DNA of 64,000 bases from Citricoccus sp. SGAir0253 (lineage in GTDB: Bacteria; Actinomycetota; Actinomycetes; Actinomycetales; Micrococcaceae), in assembly GCF_005877055.1 (NCBI RefSeq), contig NZ_CP039424.1:1488001-1552000 (forward strand). Reading direction: 5' to 3'. Of this stretch, positions 42,178 through 51,248 are shown in pieces. The notes under the pieces were generated by a model that was not told the DNA's origin, did not search any database, and saw nothing but the letters and a program-made list of their open reading frames with translations. The first letter of the stretch is position 1. Every line of letters begins with the position of its first letter. The position numbers and the translations under genes are program-made.

Positions 42178-42675
42178 GTGACCGAACAGTACGAAGGCAT
42201 CGTCAACCCGCCCATCGACACCCTGCTGGAGAAGGTTGACTCGAAGTACGCCCTGGTGCTCTTCGCCGCCAAGCGCGCCCGGCAGATCAACGCCTACTAC
42301 TCCCAGCTCCACGAGGGCCTGTTCGAGTACGTCGGCCCGCTGGTGGACACCAAGCTCAACGAGAAGCCGCTGTCCATCGCCATGCGCGAGATCGAGGAGG
42401 ACCTGCTCGAGGCCACCCCGATGACCGAGGAGCAGATCAACGGCGAGGCCTCCGGCGACTTCGGCGGCTTCGAGCTGTCCGGCGACTCCGGTGCCGAGTT
42501 CTCCGACGACGCCTTCTCCGGCGAGGGCTTCCTGACCGACACCGAGGTCCCGGACGCCACGACCGACCCCGGCCTGGCCACGGACGAGTCCCCGGTCGCC
42601 GAGGAGGCCGTGTCCACCGACCTGGACGGCACCCCGACCGAGGGCACCGACGACGAGGCCGACCACCAGTCCTGA
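42178..42675 (+). CDS. rpoZ: RNA polymerase omega subunit with acidic C-terminal extension
   Basis: Omega aids RNA polymerase assembly by binding beta-prime. The conserved core is visible ([28 protein letters not shown], then [12 protein letters not shown]). The protein is 165 residues, whereas omega is usually about 70-110. From about residue 88 a Gly/Ser-, Asp/Glu- and Thr-rich tail of roughly 75 residues with no predicted fold follows. The GTG is preceded by GGAG at 42169-42172. The position between gmk and coaBC is standard. Confidence 0.93.
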   Translation: MTEQYEGIVNPPIDTLLEKVDSKYALVLFAAKRARQINAYYSQLHEGLFEYVGPLVDTKLNEKPLSIAMREIEEDLLEATPMTEEQINGEASGDFGGFELSGDSGAEFSDDAFSGEGFLTDTEVPDATTDPGLATDESPVAEEAVSTDLDGTPTEGTDDEADHQS

Positions 42676-42682
42676 TCGCCCG

Positions 42683-43939
42683 ATGAGGATCGTCCTGGGG
42701 GTCACCGGCGGGATCGCCGCGTACAAGGCCGCCCTGCTGCTGCGGCTGATGACCGAGTCCGGCCACCAGGTGGACGTGGTGCCCACGCCGGCCGCCCTCC
42801 GCTTCGTGGGGAAGGCGACGTGGGAGGCCCTGTCCGGCCGCCCGGTCCGCACGGACACGTTCGAGGCCGTGGAGACGGTCAACCACGTGCGCCTGGGTCG
42901 CGAGGCCGAGCTCGTCGTCGTCGCCCCCGCGACCGCGGACGCGCTGGCCCGCACCGCCGCGGGGCTCGCCCCGGACCTGCTGGGCAACGTCCTGCTCACC
43001 GCGACCTGCCCCGTGCTGGTGGCCCCGGCGATGCACACCGAGATGTGGCAGCACCCGGCCACCGTCGCGAACGTGGCCACGCTGCGCTCCCGCGGGATCA
43101 CGGTCCTGGACCCGGACTCCGGACGCCTCACCGGCCGGGACACGGGCCCCGGGCGGTTCCCCGAGCCCGAGCGCATCTGGGCCGAGGCCCGGCGCCTGGC
43201 GGGCCTCGGGGACGACGCCGGGACCGGTGCCGCGGCCGGGCCGGGCACCCCGGCGGACGGGCCGCTGGCCGGCCGCACCGTCGTCGTGACCGCCGGCGGC
43301 ACCCGCGAGGCCCTGGACCCGGTCCGCTACCTCGGCAACCGCTCCTCCGGGAAGCAGGGCGTGGCCCTGGCCGAGGCCGCCCTGGCCGCCGGGGCCGCCG
43401 TGCGCTTCATCGGCGGGTCCATGTCCGTGGAGCCGCCCGCCGGCGCCGAGGTCACCCGCGTGGAGTCCACCGCGGAGCTGCACGCGGCCGTGATGGACCG
43501 GGCCGCGGGCGCGGACGCGCTCATCATGGCCGCCGCCGTGGCGGACTTCCGCCCCGCCGAGTACGCCGAGGCCAAGATCAAGAAGTCCGAGGACGGCTCC
43601 AGCCCCGTCATCCGCCTCGAGCGCACCCCGGACATCCTCGCGGAGACCGTGCGCGCGCGGGCCGCGGGGGAGCCGATGCCGGGCGTCATCGTCGGCTTCG
43701 GGGCCGAGACGGGCGATGCCGAGGCCTCGGTACTCGAGTACGGGGCCGCCAAGCTGGCGCGCAAGGGCTGCGAGATGCTCGTGGTCAACCAGGTCGGCGG
43801 GGGCCGTGGCTTCGGCCAGGACGACAACGAGGTCACCATGCTGTTCGCCGACGGCCGGGACCCCGTCGAGGTCGCCGGGTCCAAGGCCGAGGTGGCGCGC
43901 GCCGTCGTCGGCCAGCTCGGGGCCCTGCTCGGTCCCTGA
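42683..43939 (+). CDS. coaBC: Bifunctional phosphopantothenoylcysteine decarboxylase/synthetase CoaBC
   Basis: CoaBC carries out two steps of coenzyme A synthesis. The FMN-binding CoaC half (about 1-180) starts MRIVLGVTGGIAAYKAALLL. It contains the A-P-A-M-H-T-E-M-W decarboxylase block. The CoaB half (about 195-418) shows VVTAGGTREALDPVRYLGNRSSGKQG, A-A-V-A-D-F-R-P and the A-x-x-K-x-K-K segment that contacts substrate. ATG 42683 lies 7 bases after rpoZ. Length and domain order are standard. Confidence 0.96.
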   Translation: MRIVLGVTGGIAAYKAALLLRLMTESGHQVDVVPTPAALRFVGKATWEALSGRPVRTDTFEAVETVNHVRLGREAELVVVAPATADALARTAAGLAPDLLGNVLLTATCPVLVAPAMHTEMWQHPATVANVATLRSRGITVLDPDSGRLTGRDTGPGRFPEPERIWAEARRLAGLGDDAGTGAAAGPGTPADGPLAGRTVVVTAGGTREALDPVRYLGNRSSGKQGVALAEAALAAGAAVRFIGGSMSVEPPAGAEVTRVESTAELHAAVMDRAAGADALIMAAAVADFRPAEYAEAKIKKSEDGSSPVIRLERTPDILAETVRARAAGEPMPGVIVGFGAETGDAEASVLEYGAAKLARKGCEMLVVNQVGGGRGFGQDDNEVTMLFADGRDPVEVAGSKAEVARAVVGQLGALLGP

Positions 43940-43979
43940 CGCGGGGAGGCCCCGGCCCCGCCGTGTCCGCGTCCGTGGC

Positions 43980-43985
43980 TAGGAT
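43980..43985 (+). promoter_or_regulatory. -10 TAGGAT for metK, leaderless geometry
   Basis: TAGGAT ends exactly 6 nt before the metK GTG, placing the expected first transcribed base at the start codon. There is no room for a SAM riboswitch or a Shine-Dalgarno site. Confidence 0.6.
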
Positions 43986-43991
43986 GGTCGG

Positions 43992-45269
43992 GTGACTGAC
44001 GCAGAGAACACCGCACACGGCACCCCGACCAGCGGCGCCGCCGGCTTCGAGTCCTACGCGGGCGTCGGGGGCGGCGGGCTGCGGCTGTTCACCTCCGAGT
44101 CCGTGACGAACGGGCACCCGGACAAGATCTGTGACCAGATCTCGGACGCGATCCTGGACGCCATCCTGGCGCAGGACCCCACCGCGAAGGTCGCCGTCGA
44201 GACGCTGACGACCACGGGCCTCGTCCAGGTGGCCGGGGAGGTCAACACCTCCGCCTACGTGGAGATCCCGCGGATCGTCCGGGACACCATCCTGGGGATC
44301 GGCTACAACTCCTCCGCCAACGGCTTCGACGGCGCGGGCTGCGGCGTGAACATCTCGATCGGCCAGCAGTCCTCGGACATCCACGCGGGCGTCTCCAACT
44401 CGCTCGAGGCCCGCGGCGGCTCCGTGGACGCCGTGGACCTGCAGGGCGCCGGCGACCAGGGCATCATGTTCGGCTACGCCTCCAACGAGACGCCCACCTA
44501 CATGCCCACCCCGGTCTTCCTGGCCCACCGGCTCTCCGAGCGGCTGACCGCGGTGCGCAACCAGGAGTCCTCGCCCATGCCGTACCTGCTGCCGGACGGC
44601 AAGACCCAGGTGACGATCGGCTACGGCGCGGACGGGCTGCCCAAGACCATCGAGACCGTGGTGGTCTCCGCCCAGCACCTGGCGGACGTGACCCAGGACC
44701 GCGTGCGCGCCGACGTGGAGCGCCACGTCATCCGCCCCGTGTTGGACCGCTCCGGCCTGGACTACTCCGGGGCGGACCTCATCATCAACCCGGGCGGGCC
44801 GTTCGTCATCGGCGGTCCGGTGGGCGACGCCGGACTGACCGGCCGGAAGATCATCGTGGACACCTACGGGGGCATGGCCCGCCACGGCGGCGGCGCGTTC
44901 TCCGGCAAGGACCCGTCCAAGGTGGACCGCTCCGCGGCCTACGCGATGCGCTGGGTGGCCAAGAACGTGGTCGCCGCCGGACTGGCCGACCGGGCCGAGT
45001 TCCAGGTGGCCTACGCGATCGGCAAGGCGCGGCCGGTGGGGCTGTACGTGGACACCTTCGGCACGGAGAAGGTGGACCAGGGCCAGATCATCCGCGCCGT
45101 CAACGAGGTCTTCGACCTGCGCCCGCTGGCGATCATCCGGGACCTGAACCTGCTGCGGCCGATCTACCAGAAGACCGCCGCCAACGGGCACTTCGGCCGG
45201 GAGGACCCGGACTTCACCTGGGAGCGACTGGACCGGGTCGACGCCCTGCGCGCCGCCGTGGGCTGGTGA
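43992..45269 (+). CDS. metK: S-adenosylmethionine synthetase
   Basis: MetK makes S-adenosylmethionine from methionine and ATP. Diagnostic blocks are [20 protein letters not shown], the [12 protein letters not shown] hexapeptide region and the second signature GGGAFSGKD. The C-terminal D-P-D-F-T-W-E is also typical. The 425-residue length includes a roughly 25-residue Gly/Ala/Thr-rich N-terminus before the core. The transcript appears leaderless. The end overlaps the priA start by 4 bases, so priA depends on this promoter. Confidence 0.97.
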   Translation: MTDAENTAHGTPTSGAAGFESYAGVGGGGLRLFTSESVTNGHPDKICDQISDAILDAILAQDPTAKVAVETLTTTGLVQVAGEVNTSAYVEIPRIVRDTILGIGYNSSANGFDGAGCGVNISIGQQSSDIHAGVSNSLEARGGSVDAVDLQGAGDQGIMFGYASNETPTYMPTPVFLAHRLSERLTAVRNQESSPMPYLLPDGKTQVTIGYGADGLPKTIETVVVSAQHLADVTQDRVRADVERHVIRPVLDRSGLDYSGADLIINPGGPFVIGGPVGDAGLTGRKIIVDTYGGMARHGGGAFSGKDPSKVDRSAAYAMRWVAKNVVAAGLADRAEFQVAYAIGKARPVGLYVDTFGTEKVDQGQIIRAVNEVFDLRPLAIIRDLNLLRPIYQKTAANGHFGREDPDFTWERLDRVDALRAAVGW

Positions 45270-47509
45270 CCGAGGAACCCCTCTTCCACATCCCCGTGCC
45301 CGCCCCCGTGGTGGGGCTGCCCGAGGTGGCCGGCGGCTGGCCGGAGGACCCCGTGGCGCGGGTGCTGCTGGACTCCGGGGTGCCCCACCTGGACCGGGAG
45401 TTCGACTACCTGGTGCCCCGGGAGCTCGACGACGACGCGCGCCCCGGCGTGCGCGTCCGGGTCCGCTTCGGCCACCAGGACGTCCTCGGCTGGCTCATCT
45501 CGCGCGGCGCGGAGCCGGCCACCGGCGCCAAGCTGCTGCCCCTGCGCGCCGTGGTCTCGCCCGAGCGGGTGCTCACCGGCGAGGTGCTCGAGCTCGCCCG
45601 GTCGGTGGCCGCGCGCTACGCCGGCACCGTGGCCGACGTGCTGCGCGTGGCGGTCCCGCCGCGCGTGGCCCGCGTGGAGAAGCAGCTGGATGCGGAGGCC
45701 GAGGCGCCCGAGGCGACCGGTACGGGTGCGCCGGACGCCGGGGCGGAGGACGAGGCCGCCGCTGACGTCGCTGCCGAGCGGCCGGCCTTCCGGCCCGGTC
45801 CCGCGAGCCGCTTCGACTGGTCCCGGCTGTCCGGGGCGTCCGCCTTCTTCCACCAGGTCACCGCCGGCGAGGGCCCCCGGGCGGCCCTGGCCGTGCCGAG
45901 CGCGCACGGGTCCTGGGACGCCTCCGCGATGCTGGCGGACGCCGCCGCCCGGACGGCCGAGGCCGGCCGCGCCGCCGTCGTGGTGGTCCCGGACCAGCGG
46001 GACCTCGACCGGCTCTGCCGGGCGCTGGACCGGCGGGTGGGGACCGCCGGCTACGCCCGGCTGACCGCCGACGACGGCCCCACCCCCCGGTACCGCTCCT
46101 TCCTCCAGCTGCTGCGGGGCCAGCGGCGCATCGCGGTGGGCACCCGCTCGGCCGTCTGGGCACCCGTCCGGGACCTGGGCCTCGTGGCCGTCTGGAACGA
46201 CGACGACGGCCTGCACGCCGAGCCGCGCGCCCCCTACCAGCACGTGCGGGAGGTCGCCCTGCTGCGCTCCGAGCAGGCCGGTGCGGGGCTGCTGCTGGCC
46301 TCCACGGCGCGCACGCCGGAGGTGCAGCGGCTCGTGGAGTCCGGCTGGCTCGGGGAGCTCGCCGCGGACCGGGAGACGGTGCACGGGGCCACCCCGCGCG
46401 TGGTCGCCACGGCCGACTCGTGGGAGAGCGAGCGGGACCCGGTGCTCTCCCGGGCGCGGTTGCCGCAGGCCGCCTGGCGGGCCGCCCGCGAGGGGCTCGA
46501 GGGCGGGCACGCGGTGCCCGGGCCCGTGCTCGTGCAGGTCGGCCGCAGCGGGTTCATCCCCGCGCTGGCCTGCCAGGACTGCGGCACGCCCGCGCGCTGC
46601 CGGCACTGCACGGGGCCGCTGGGCTACCCGGACCGGCAGGCCTCGGCGCGCAACGAGGTGGCGTGCCGGTGGTGCGGCCGGCGCGAGCGGCGGTACGCCT
46701 GTCCGGAGTGCGGCGGCCACCGCCTGCGCGCCGGGTCGCGCGGCGTGGACCGCACGGCCGAGGAGCTGGGGCGGGCGTTCCCCGGGGTGCCGGTGCTGTC
46801 CTCCTCGGGGGACCACATCCTCGCCACCGTGGACGCCACCCCCGCGCTCGTCGTGGCCACGACCGGGGCCGAGCCCGTCGCCGAGGGCGGCTACGCCGCG
46901 GCGCTGCTGCTGGACGGCGACTCGCAGCTGCTGCGCGAGGGCCTGCGCACCCCCGGGCAGGTGCTCGCGCGCTGGTTCGCCGCGGCGGCGCTCGTGCGGC
47001 CCCGGCAGGACGGGGGAGTGGTGGTGGTGACCGCCTCCCAGGAGGACGTGGTGGGCGCGCTGGTGCGCATGGACCCCGCCGGGTTCGCCTCCCGGCAGCT
47101 CGCGGAGCGCCGGGAGCTGGGACTGCCGCCGGCGGTGCGGATGGCCGAGGTCTCCGGCTCGGCCGCGGCGGTGGCCGGCTTCTTGGAGCTGGTCGGCTCG
47201 GTGGCGGCCGGTGACGGGACGGCTGGCGGTGGTGCGGGTGCCGCGCACACCGGGGCTGCCGCGGGCGCCGCGGCTGCCGCGGGCGCCGAGCTCCCGTGGA
47301 TCGGGCCGGTCCCCGTCGAGGAGGGGTTCGCGGGGGGGCCGCCGCCCCATGCCGTGGGCGCGGACGAGCCGCGCCATCGTGCGCTGCTGTTCTTCCCGTA
47401 CTCGGCCGCCCGCCGCGTGGTGGGCGCCCTGCGTTCGGCCCGCTCGGCCGCCAGCGCGCGACGGCTCGATCCGGTGCGCGTCCGGATCGACCCCGTGGAC
47501 CTGCCGTAG
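45266..47509 (+). CDS. priA: PriA-family replication restart protein lacking helicase motifs
   Basis: The 747-residue protein aligns in layout with PriA. It has an N-terminal 3'-end DNA-binding domain ([19 protein letters not shown]). A zinc-binding cysteine cluster ([13 protein letters not shown] near 436, then C-R-W-C and C-P-E-C) and a degenerate C-terminal half follow. The Walker A site expected before the cluster reads [11 protein letters not shown] and no DEEH Walker B is present. This loss of helicase motifs is known for actinobacterial PriA proteins, so ATP-driven unwinding is not expected. GTG 45266 overlaps the metK stop. Confidence 0.88.
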   Translation: MTEEPLFHIPVPAPVVGLPEVAGGWPEDPVARVLLDSGVPHLDREFDYLVPRELDDDARPGVRVRVRFGHQDVLGWLISRGAEPATGAKLLPLRAVVSPERVLTGEVLELARSVAARYAGTVADVLRVAVPPRVARVEKQLDAEAEAPEATGTGAPDAGAEDEAAADVAAERPAFRPGPASRFDWSRLSGASAFFHQVTAGEGPRAALAVPSAHGSWDASAMLADAAARTAEAGRAAVVVVPDQRDLDRLCRALDRRVGTAGYARLTADDGPTPRYRSFLQLLRGQRRIAVGTRSAVWAPVRDLGLVAVWNDDDGLHAEPRAPYQHVREVALLRSEQAGAGLLLASTARTPEVQRLVESGWLGELAADRETVHGATPRVVATADSWESERDPVLSRARLPQAAWRAAREGLEGGHAVPGPVLVQVGRSGFIPALACQDCGTPARCRHCTGPLGYPDRQASARNEVACRWCGRRERRYACPECGGHRLRAGSRGVDRTAEELGRAFPGVPVLSSSGDHILATVDATPALVVATTGAEPVAEGGYAAALLLDGDSQLLREGLRTPGQVLARWFAAAALVRPRQDGGVVVVTASQEDVVGALVRMDPAGFASRQLAERRELGLPPAVRMAEVSGSAAAVAGFLELVGSVAAGDGTAGGGAGAAHTGAAAGAAAAAGAELPWIGPVPVEEGFAGGPPPHAVGADEPRHRALLFFPYSAARRVVGALRSARSAASARRLDPVRVRIDPVDLP

Positions 47510-47583
47510 GGCTCCGGTGGTCCGGGGCCGGGGCTCTCCTCCGCCGAACCGCGCAGGGGCCCTATCGTGTCCGGGGTCACGCC

Positions 47584-47589
47584 TAGCGT
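47584..47589 (+). promoter_or_regulatory. -10 TAGCGT for the HNH gene, leaderless geometry
   Basis: TAGCGT ends 6 nt before the ATG at 47596, the same geometry as at metK and rarA, and no Shine-Dalgarno is present. Confidence 0.5.
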
Positions 47590-47595
47590 GGGGGT

Positions 47596-49128
47596 ATGGT
47601 CACGGGACACGGAGCATCGCGAGCGGAGGACCCCCTCGCCGAGGGGCATCGTGCCGCGCCCGACCGTCCGGATCCGGACGCCGTGGTCCCAGCCGGTGTC
47701 GGCTCCGCCGAAGCGCTGGCCGCCCTCGTCGCGGCGCTGGCCGGCGTGCCGACCGCGGACTCCGAGACCGAGGCCATCGACCGCATCCGCGTCCTCGAGG
47801 AACTCAAGGCGGCGTGCGCCGCCGCCCAGGTGCGCGAGACCGAGGCCCTGTACTCACGGCGCTGTGCCGACGAGGCCGCCCGGGGCATCCCCGCCAGGGA
47901 CCGCGGACGCGGCGTCGCCGCGGAGGTGGCGCTCGCCCGGCGTGAGTCCCCGAGCGGGGGATCACGCTCCCTCGGCCTGGCACGCACCCTCGTCGGGGAC
48001 ATGCCCCACACCATGGCGGCGCTGGCGGACGGGACGATCTCCGAGTTCAAGGCCACCGTCATGGTGCGCGAGACCGTGTGGCTGCCCGCCGAGGCCCGGC
48101 GCGAGGTCGACGCGCTGATGGCCGACCGGCTGGACTCGCTGGGCATCCGGCGCCTCGGCGGCGAGGCCCGCTCCCACGCCCAGCGCCTGGATCCCGCGGC
48201 GGCGGTGAGGCACCTTGACCGTGCCGTCACCGAGCGGCGGGTGTCGGTGCGCCCGGCCCCGGGCGGCATGGCCTACCTCACGGCCCTCCTGCCGATGGGC
48301 CGTGCCGTCGCCTGCCTGGCCGCCCTGCGCCGGTCTGCCGCCACCGCCACCGGCACGGGGGAGGCGGCAGCGCGGACCCAGGACCAGGTCATGGCGGACC
48401 TGCTGGTGGAGCGGGTCACGGGTCAGGCACGGGCACAGGACGTCCCGGTGGAGATCCATCTGGTCATGTCGGAGGCCGCCCTGTTGCGGGGCGAGGAGAC
48501 CCCGGCATGGATCGCCGGGCACGGGCCCCTGCCGGCGGGCACGGCCCGGTCGATGATCGGGAGCACGGACGGCGAGGTCTTCCTGCGGCGCCTGTACACC
48601 GCCCCGGAGTCGGGGCACCTGGTGGGCATGGACTCGAGGCGGCGGGAGTTCGGTGGCCTGCTGCGGCGACTGGTCCTGCTGCGAGACGACACCTGCCGCA
48701 CCCCGTGGTGCGACGCGCCCATCCGTCATGTCGACCACGCCACGCCGCACCGTGACGGTGGCCCGACCAGCCTCGACAACGCCTCCGGTCTGTGTGCCCG
48801 GTGCAACTACACGAAGGAGAACGCCGGATGGGTCCACGCGGCCGATCCGGGAGGGCTGGCCGTGACCACGCCGACCGGTCACCGGTATGAACGCGCCACC
48901 GCCGCGCTCCTGCCGGCTGCTCCCGGCGACCCGCCGACGGGGATGGGACCTCCGCGCCGACAGTTGCCGGGCTACGAGATGGTGTTCGGCCGTGGCGGCC
49001 TCTACGGGAAGGTCATCCCGGTGGAGGCGGCGCAGCTCCCCGCGCCCCGGGGGTCGGGCGTGTTTGGCGTCAGCGTGGGAGAGGCCCAGTGGGCGCAGTA
49101 CCTGGCGTCCCCGCCAGGCTGTCCGTGA
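47596..49128 (+). CDS. DUF222 domain HNH endonuclease (13E12-like family)
   Basis: The 510-residue protein has an N-terminal DUF222 helical region (about 60-320) and a C-terminal HNH nuclease motif. The zinc/metal core reads C-R-T-P-W-C-D (near 373-379), then HVDHATPHRDGGPTSLDNASG and L-C-A-R-C-N. All expected Cys/His/Asn residues are present, so nuclease activity is plausible. Such genes are multicopy and mobile-looking in actinobacteria (M. tuberculosis 13E12 repeat family). It sits just where the conserved order after priA breaks. The 3' end overlaps the convergent hydrolase by 59 bases. Confidence 0.85.
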   Translation: MVTGHGASRAEDPLAEGHRAAPDRPDPDAVVPAGVGSAEALAALVAALAGVPTADSETEAIDRIRVLEELKAACAAAQVRETEALYSRRCADEAARGIPARDRGRGVAAEVALARRESPSGGSRSLGLARTLVGDMPHTMAALADGTISEFKATVMVRETVWLPAEARREVDALMADRLDSLGIRRLGGEARSHAQRLDPAAAVRHLDRAVTERRVSVRPAPGGMAYLTALLPMGRAVACLAALRRSAATATGTGEAAARTQDQVMADLLVERVTGQARAQDVPVEIHLVMSEAALLRGEETPAWIAGHGPLPAGTARSMIGSTDGEVFLRRLYTAPESGHLVGMDSRRREFGGLLRRLVLLRDDTCRTPWCDAPIRHVDHATPHRDGGPTSLDNASGLCARCNYTKENAGWVHAADPGGLAVTTPTGHRYERATAALLPAAPGDPPTGMGPPRRQLPGYEMVFGRGGLYGKVIPVEAAQLPAPRGSGVFGVSVGEAQWAQYLASPPGCP

Positions 49129-50185
49129 AGCGCCGGACCAGGCGGGCTGCCTCGGGCGCCCGTTCGTAGTGGATGAGGTGCCCGACGCCGTCGAGGACCT
49201 CCAGCGTCACCTCGGGCGAGGCCCCGCCGATGCGGGCGGCGAGCCGCTCCTGTCCGGCGACGGAGCCCAGTTCGTCCTGGGCGCCGGCGATCAACAGGAC
49301 GGGTAGCGCCAGCCCGTCGGCGTGGTCCAGGACCGATGAGGTGATCGAGGCACGATACGCCTCCACCAGGGTCCTGCGGCCGTCGAACGCGGAGAAGTAC
49401 GACTGGTGCTGGTCGTGCAGGTACGCGAGTGCCTGGAGGTCCTGTGTCTTGGTCAGGAGCGTCCCGGTGAACCACACGACGGCGGGGGAGGACAGCAGCG
49501 CCTGCCCGGCCCGGAGCGGGAGGGCGGCCGCGGCCTCGTAGTACGCCTGGGTCAACCGGGTCAGCGCGCGTTCCACCGGTGATCCCTCGGCGGCCAGGGT
49601 GGGCTCGCAGATGGGGTTGACGAGGACCAGGCCCGCCCAGGGCGTGGGGTCCGCGGAAGCCAGTCGCGAGGCCACCACGGATCCGAAGGAGTGCCCGAGC
49701 AGGACCGGACGGGCCGACCCCTCCGGAGGGACGGCGGAAGGGCGTTCGCCCGCCGCGACGGGGACGAGGCCCAGGGAGCGCAGGGCGCTGCCGACGGCGG
49801 CGGCGTAGTGGTCCACGGTATGGGTTGCGTCCGGGAAGGCCGGGGAGTGGCCGAAGCCCGGGAGCTCGGGCAGGTAGATCTCGCGCTCCGGCAGGCAGTC
49901 GGCCAGCAGGGCCAAGCCGTGGTGGTCACCGCGGAAGCCATGGACCATGACGATCGGCGGCAGGGGACGACCGGGGTCCCCCGTCGTGGCCGGGTAGTGC
50001 CAGACGGCGAGCGGGGTCGAGCGCCCGGAGCGCGGGTCCGGGACGTCGACGAGCAGCCGTTCCGGGGTCCGCGCCGGGTGACCGGTGATGACGGCTGTGT
50101 TCCGGGGAGCCGGCGGGACGAACACACGGTCACGGAGGCGAATGGGGCGGGGGTGCCGTCCATCAGGGGTGCTCTCGAGGTCCAC
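49070..50185 (-). CDS. Alpha/beta hydrolase
   Basis: The 371-residue protein contains the oxyanion region I-V-M-V-H-G-F-R-G and the nucleophile elbow LGHSFGSVV (serine 166). Asp 304 (A-G-A-Q-D-E-L) and His 336 (V-G-H-L-I-H-Y-E) complete the triad, so it should be active. No signal peptide is seen, so it is cytoplasmic. Substrate is unknown; the fold covers esterases, lipases, dehalogenases and others. A roughly 45-residue N-terminal extension precedes the core. The start is ATG 50185. It lies downstream of the PKD gene on the same strand, with a 67-base gap, and may share its transcript. Confidence 0.85.
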   Translation of the reverse strand: MDLESTPDGRHPRPIRLRDRVFVPPAPRNTAVITGHPARTPERLLVDVPDPRSGRSTPLAVWHYPATTGDPGRPLPPIVMVHGFRGDHHGLALLADCLPEREIYLPELPGFGHSPAFPDATHTVDHYAAAVGSALRSLGLVPVAAGERPSAVPPEGSARPVLLGHSFGSVVASRLASADPTPWAGLVLVNPICEPTLAAEGSPVERALTRLTQAYYEAAAALPLRAGQALLSSPAVVWFTGTLLTKTQDLQALAYLHDQHQSYFSAFDGRRTLVEAYRASITSSVLDHADGLALPVLLIAGAQDELGSVAGQERLAARIGGASPEVTLEVLDGVGHLIHYERAPEAARLVRRFTDSLAGTPGTAPTGPLPR

Positions 50186-50252
50186 CCCGTCAGACTACCG
50201 ACGACCGGGGCGGTCACGGGGCGTCAGCGGACCTGGTCGCCGCCCGCAGTCC

Positions 50253-51248
50253 TCACTGGTCGACGAAGGGATCCCCGCAGGCCCAGCCGGTGGGGTTCTC
50301 GGCACAGTCGTCGGCGACGTTCTTGGCCTCGGAGCGCCAGATGTCGGCCTCGACCGGCGTGCTCGGCACGCTCGCGGTGCCGGGGATGGCGATCCACGGG
50401 CCACCGTTGACGGAGAACTGGCCGCGGTAGGCGGTGGTGACACTCACTGGGTAGGTCCCGGTGTCCTGGTAGGCGTGGCTCGTCGGGGTCTCCTCGTTGA
50501 ACTCCCGTTGCGGACCACCGGGCGCGGAGGTGGTGCGCGGGGAACTGCCGTCGCCGTAGTTCCACGTCCACTGGACGGGAATGGCCTGGATCGCCACGTC
50601 CTGGTCGAGCATGGTGGTGTTCAGCGTCTGGACCTCCTCCGTGGCGTAGAAGTTCGTGTGGGCCCGGATCAACCCGAAGCCACCCGTGTCCGACTCGATC
50701 GTCGACGGCCGGATGTCCAGACGCCGGAAGTCAGCGAGGGTCACCACGGGCATGGGCGGTGCTTCGGGGGCTGGGTCAGATATAGGCGGTTCAGTGGGGT
50801 TTGAACAGAAGGGAGCCCCAATGCGCTCGATGGCGTTCACGTTGTTCGCGGGGTAGCTGGCACGGATAATCAGCTGACTACCCGGACTGGTACACCGTCC
50901 TCTTTCGGCCTCGAAGCATCTCAGCTGTCCGACTCCATCGAGCGTGAAGCAGTAGACCTGCGTAATAGTGATTGTTCGACTTGGATCCAGCGAAGCGGGC
51001 GCTTTTCGTTTCGTCCCGGACTCGACTTGAGGCCCGACAACCGCAGAAGATGGCGGCCTATATGTCAGTGAGCGTCTCCCGGCAACATTTACAGCATCAT
51101 CTTCCGTGTCAATACCACCGCAAATATGGGCCGGACAATCAGTCGTACTAGCCCATGCAATGTTTGGCGCACCTACCGCTGCAACTGGCGGGAAAAGCAG
51201 AAGAGCGAGTAAGGCGCCTGAGAATCGATGTACACGCTCCACGATCAA
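50253..51248 (-). CDS. Secreted PKD-like domain protein
   Basis: The 331-residue protein has an N-terminal signal peptide (basic VERVHR, then LLALLLFPPVAA and a cleavable A-x-A). It contains paired cysteines (Cys near 38, 43, 99, 109, 117 and others) and a C-terminal PKD-like fold (WTWNYGDGSSPR, then S-H-A-Y-Q-D-T-G-T-Y-P-V-S-V-T). Such domains mediate surface protein contacts. The start may be TTG 51248, directly adjoining the upstream gene's TGA, or GTG 51242. The first half uses many A/T-ending codons, while the PKD half is GC-biased like the genome. It pairs with the lipoprotein upstream. Confidence 0.75.
   Translation of the reverse strand: MIVERVHRFSGALLALLLFPPVAAVGAPNIAWASTTDCPAHICGGIDTEDDAVNVAGRRSLTYRPPSSAVVGPQVESGTKRKAPASLDPSRTITITQVYCFTLDGVGQLRCFEAERGRCTSPGSQLIIRASYPANNVNAIERIGAPFCSNPTEPPISDPAPEAPPMPVVTLADFRRLDIRPSTIESDTGGFGLIRAHTNFYATEEVQTLNTTMLDQDVAIQAIPVQWTWNYGDGSSPRTTSAPGGPQREFNEETPTSHAYQDTGTYPVSVTTAYRGQFSVNGGPWIAIPGTASVPSTPVEADIWRSEAKNVADDCAENPTGWACGDPFVDQ

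Noticed and set aside
43940-43991. SAM riboswitch ahead of metK
   Set aside because: The intergenic region is about 50 nt, and the -10 element lies 6 nt before the start codon, leaving no leader.
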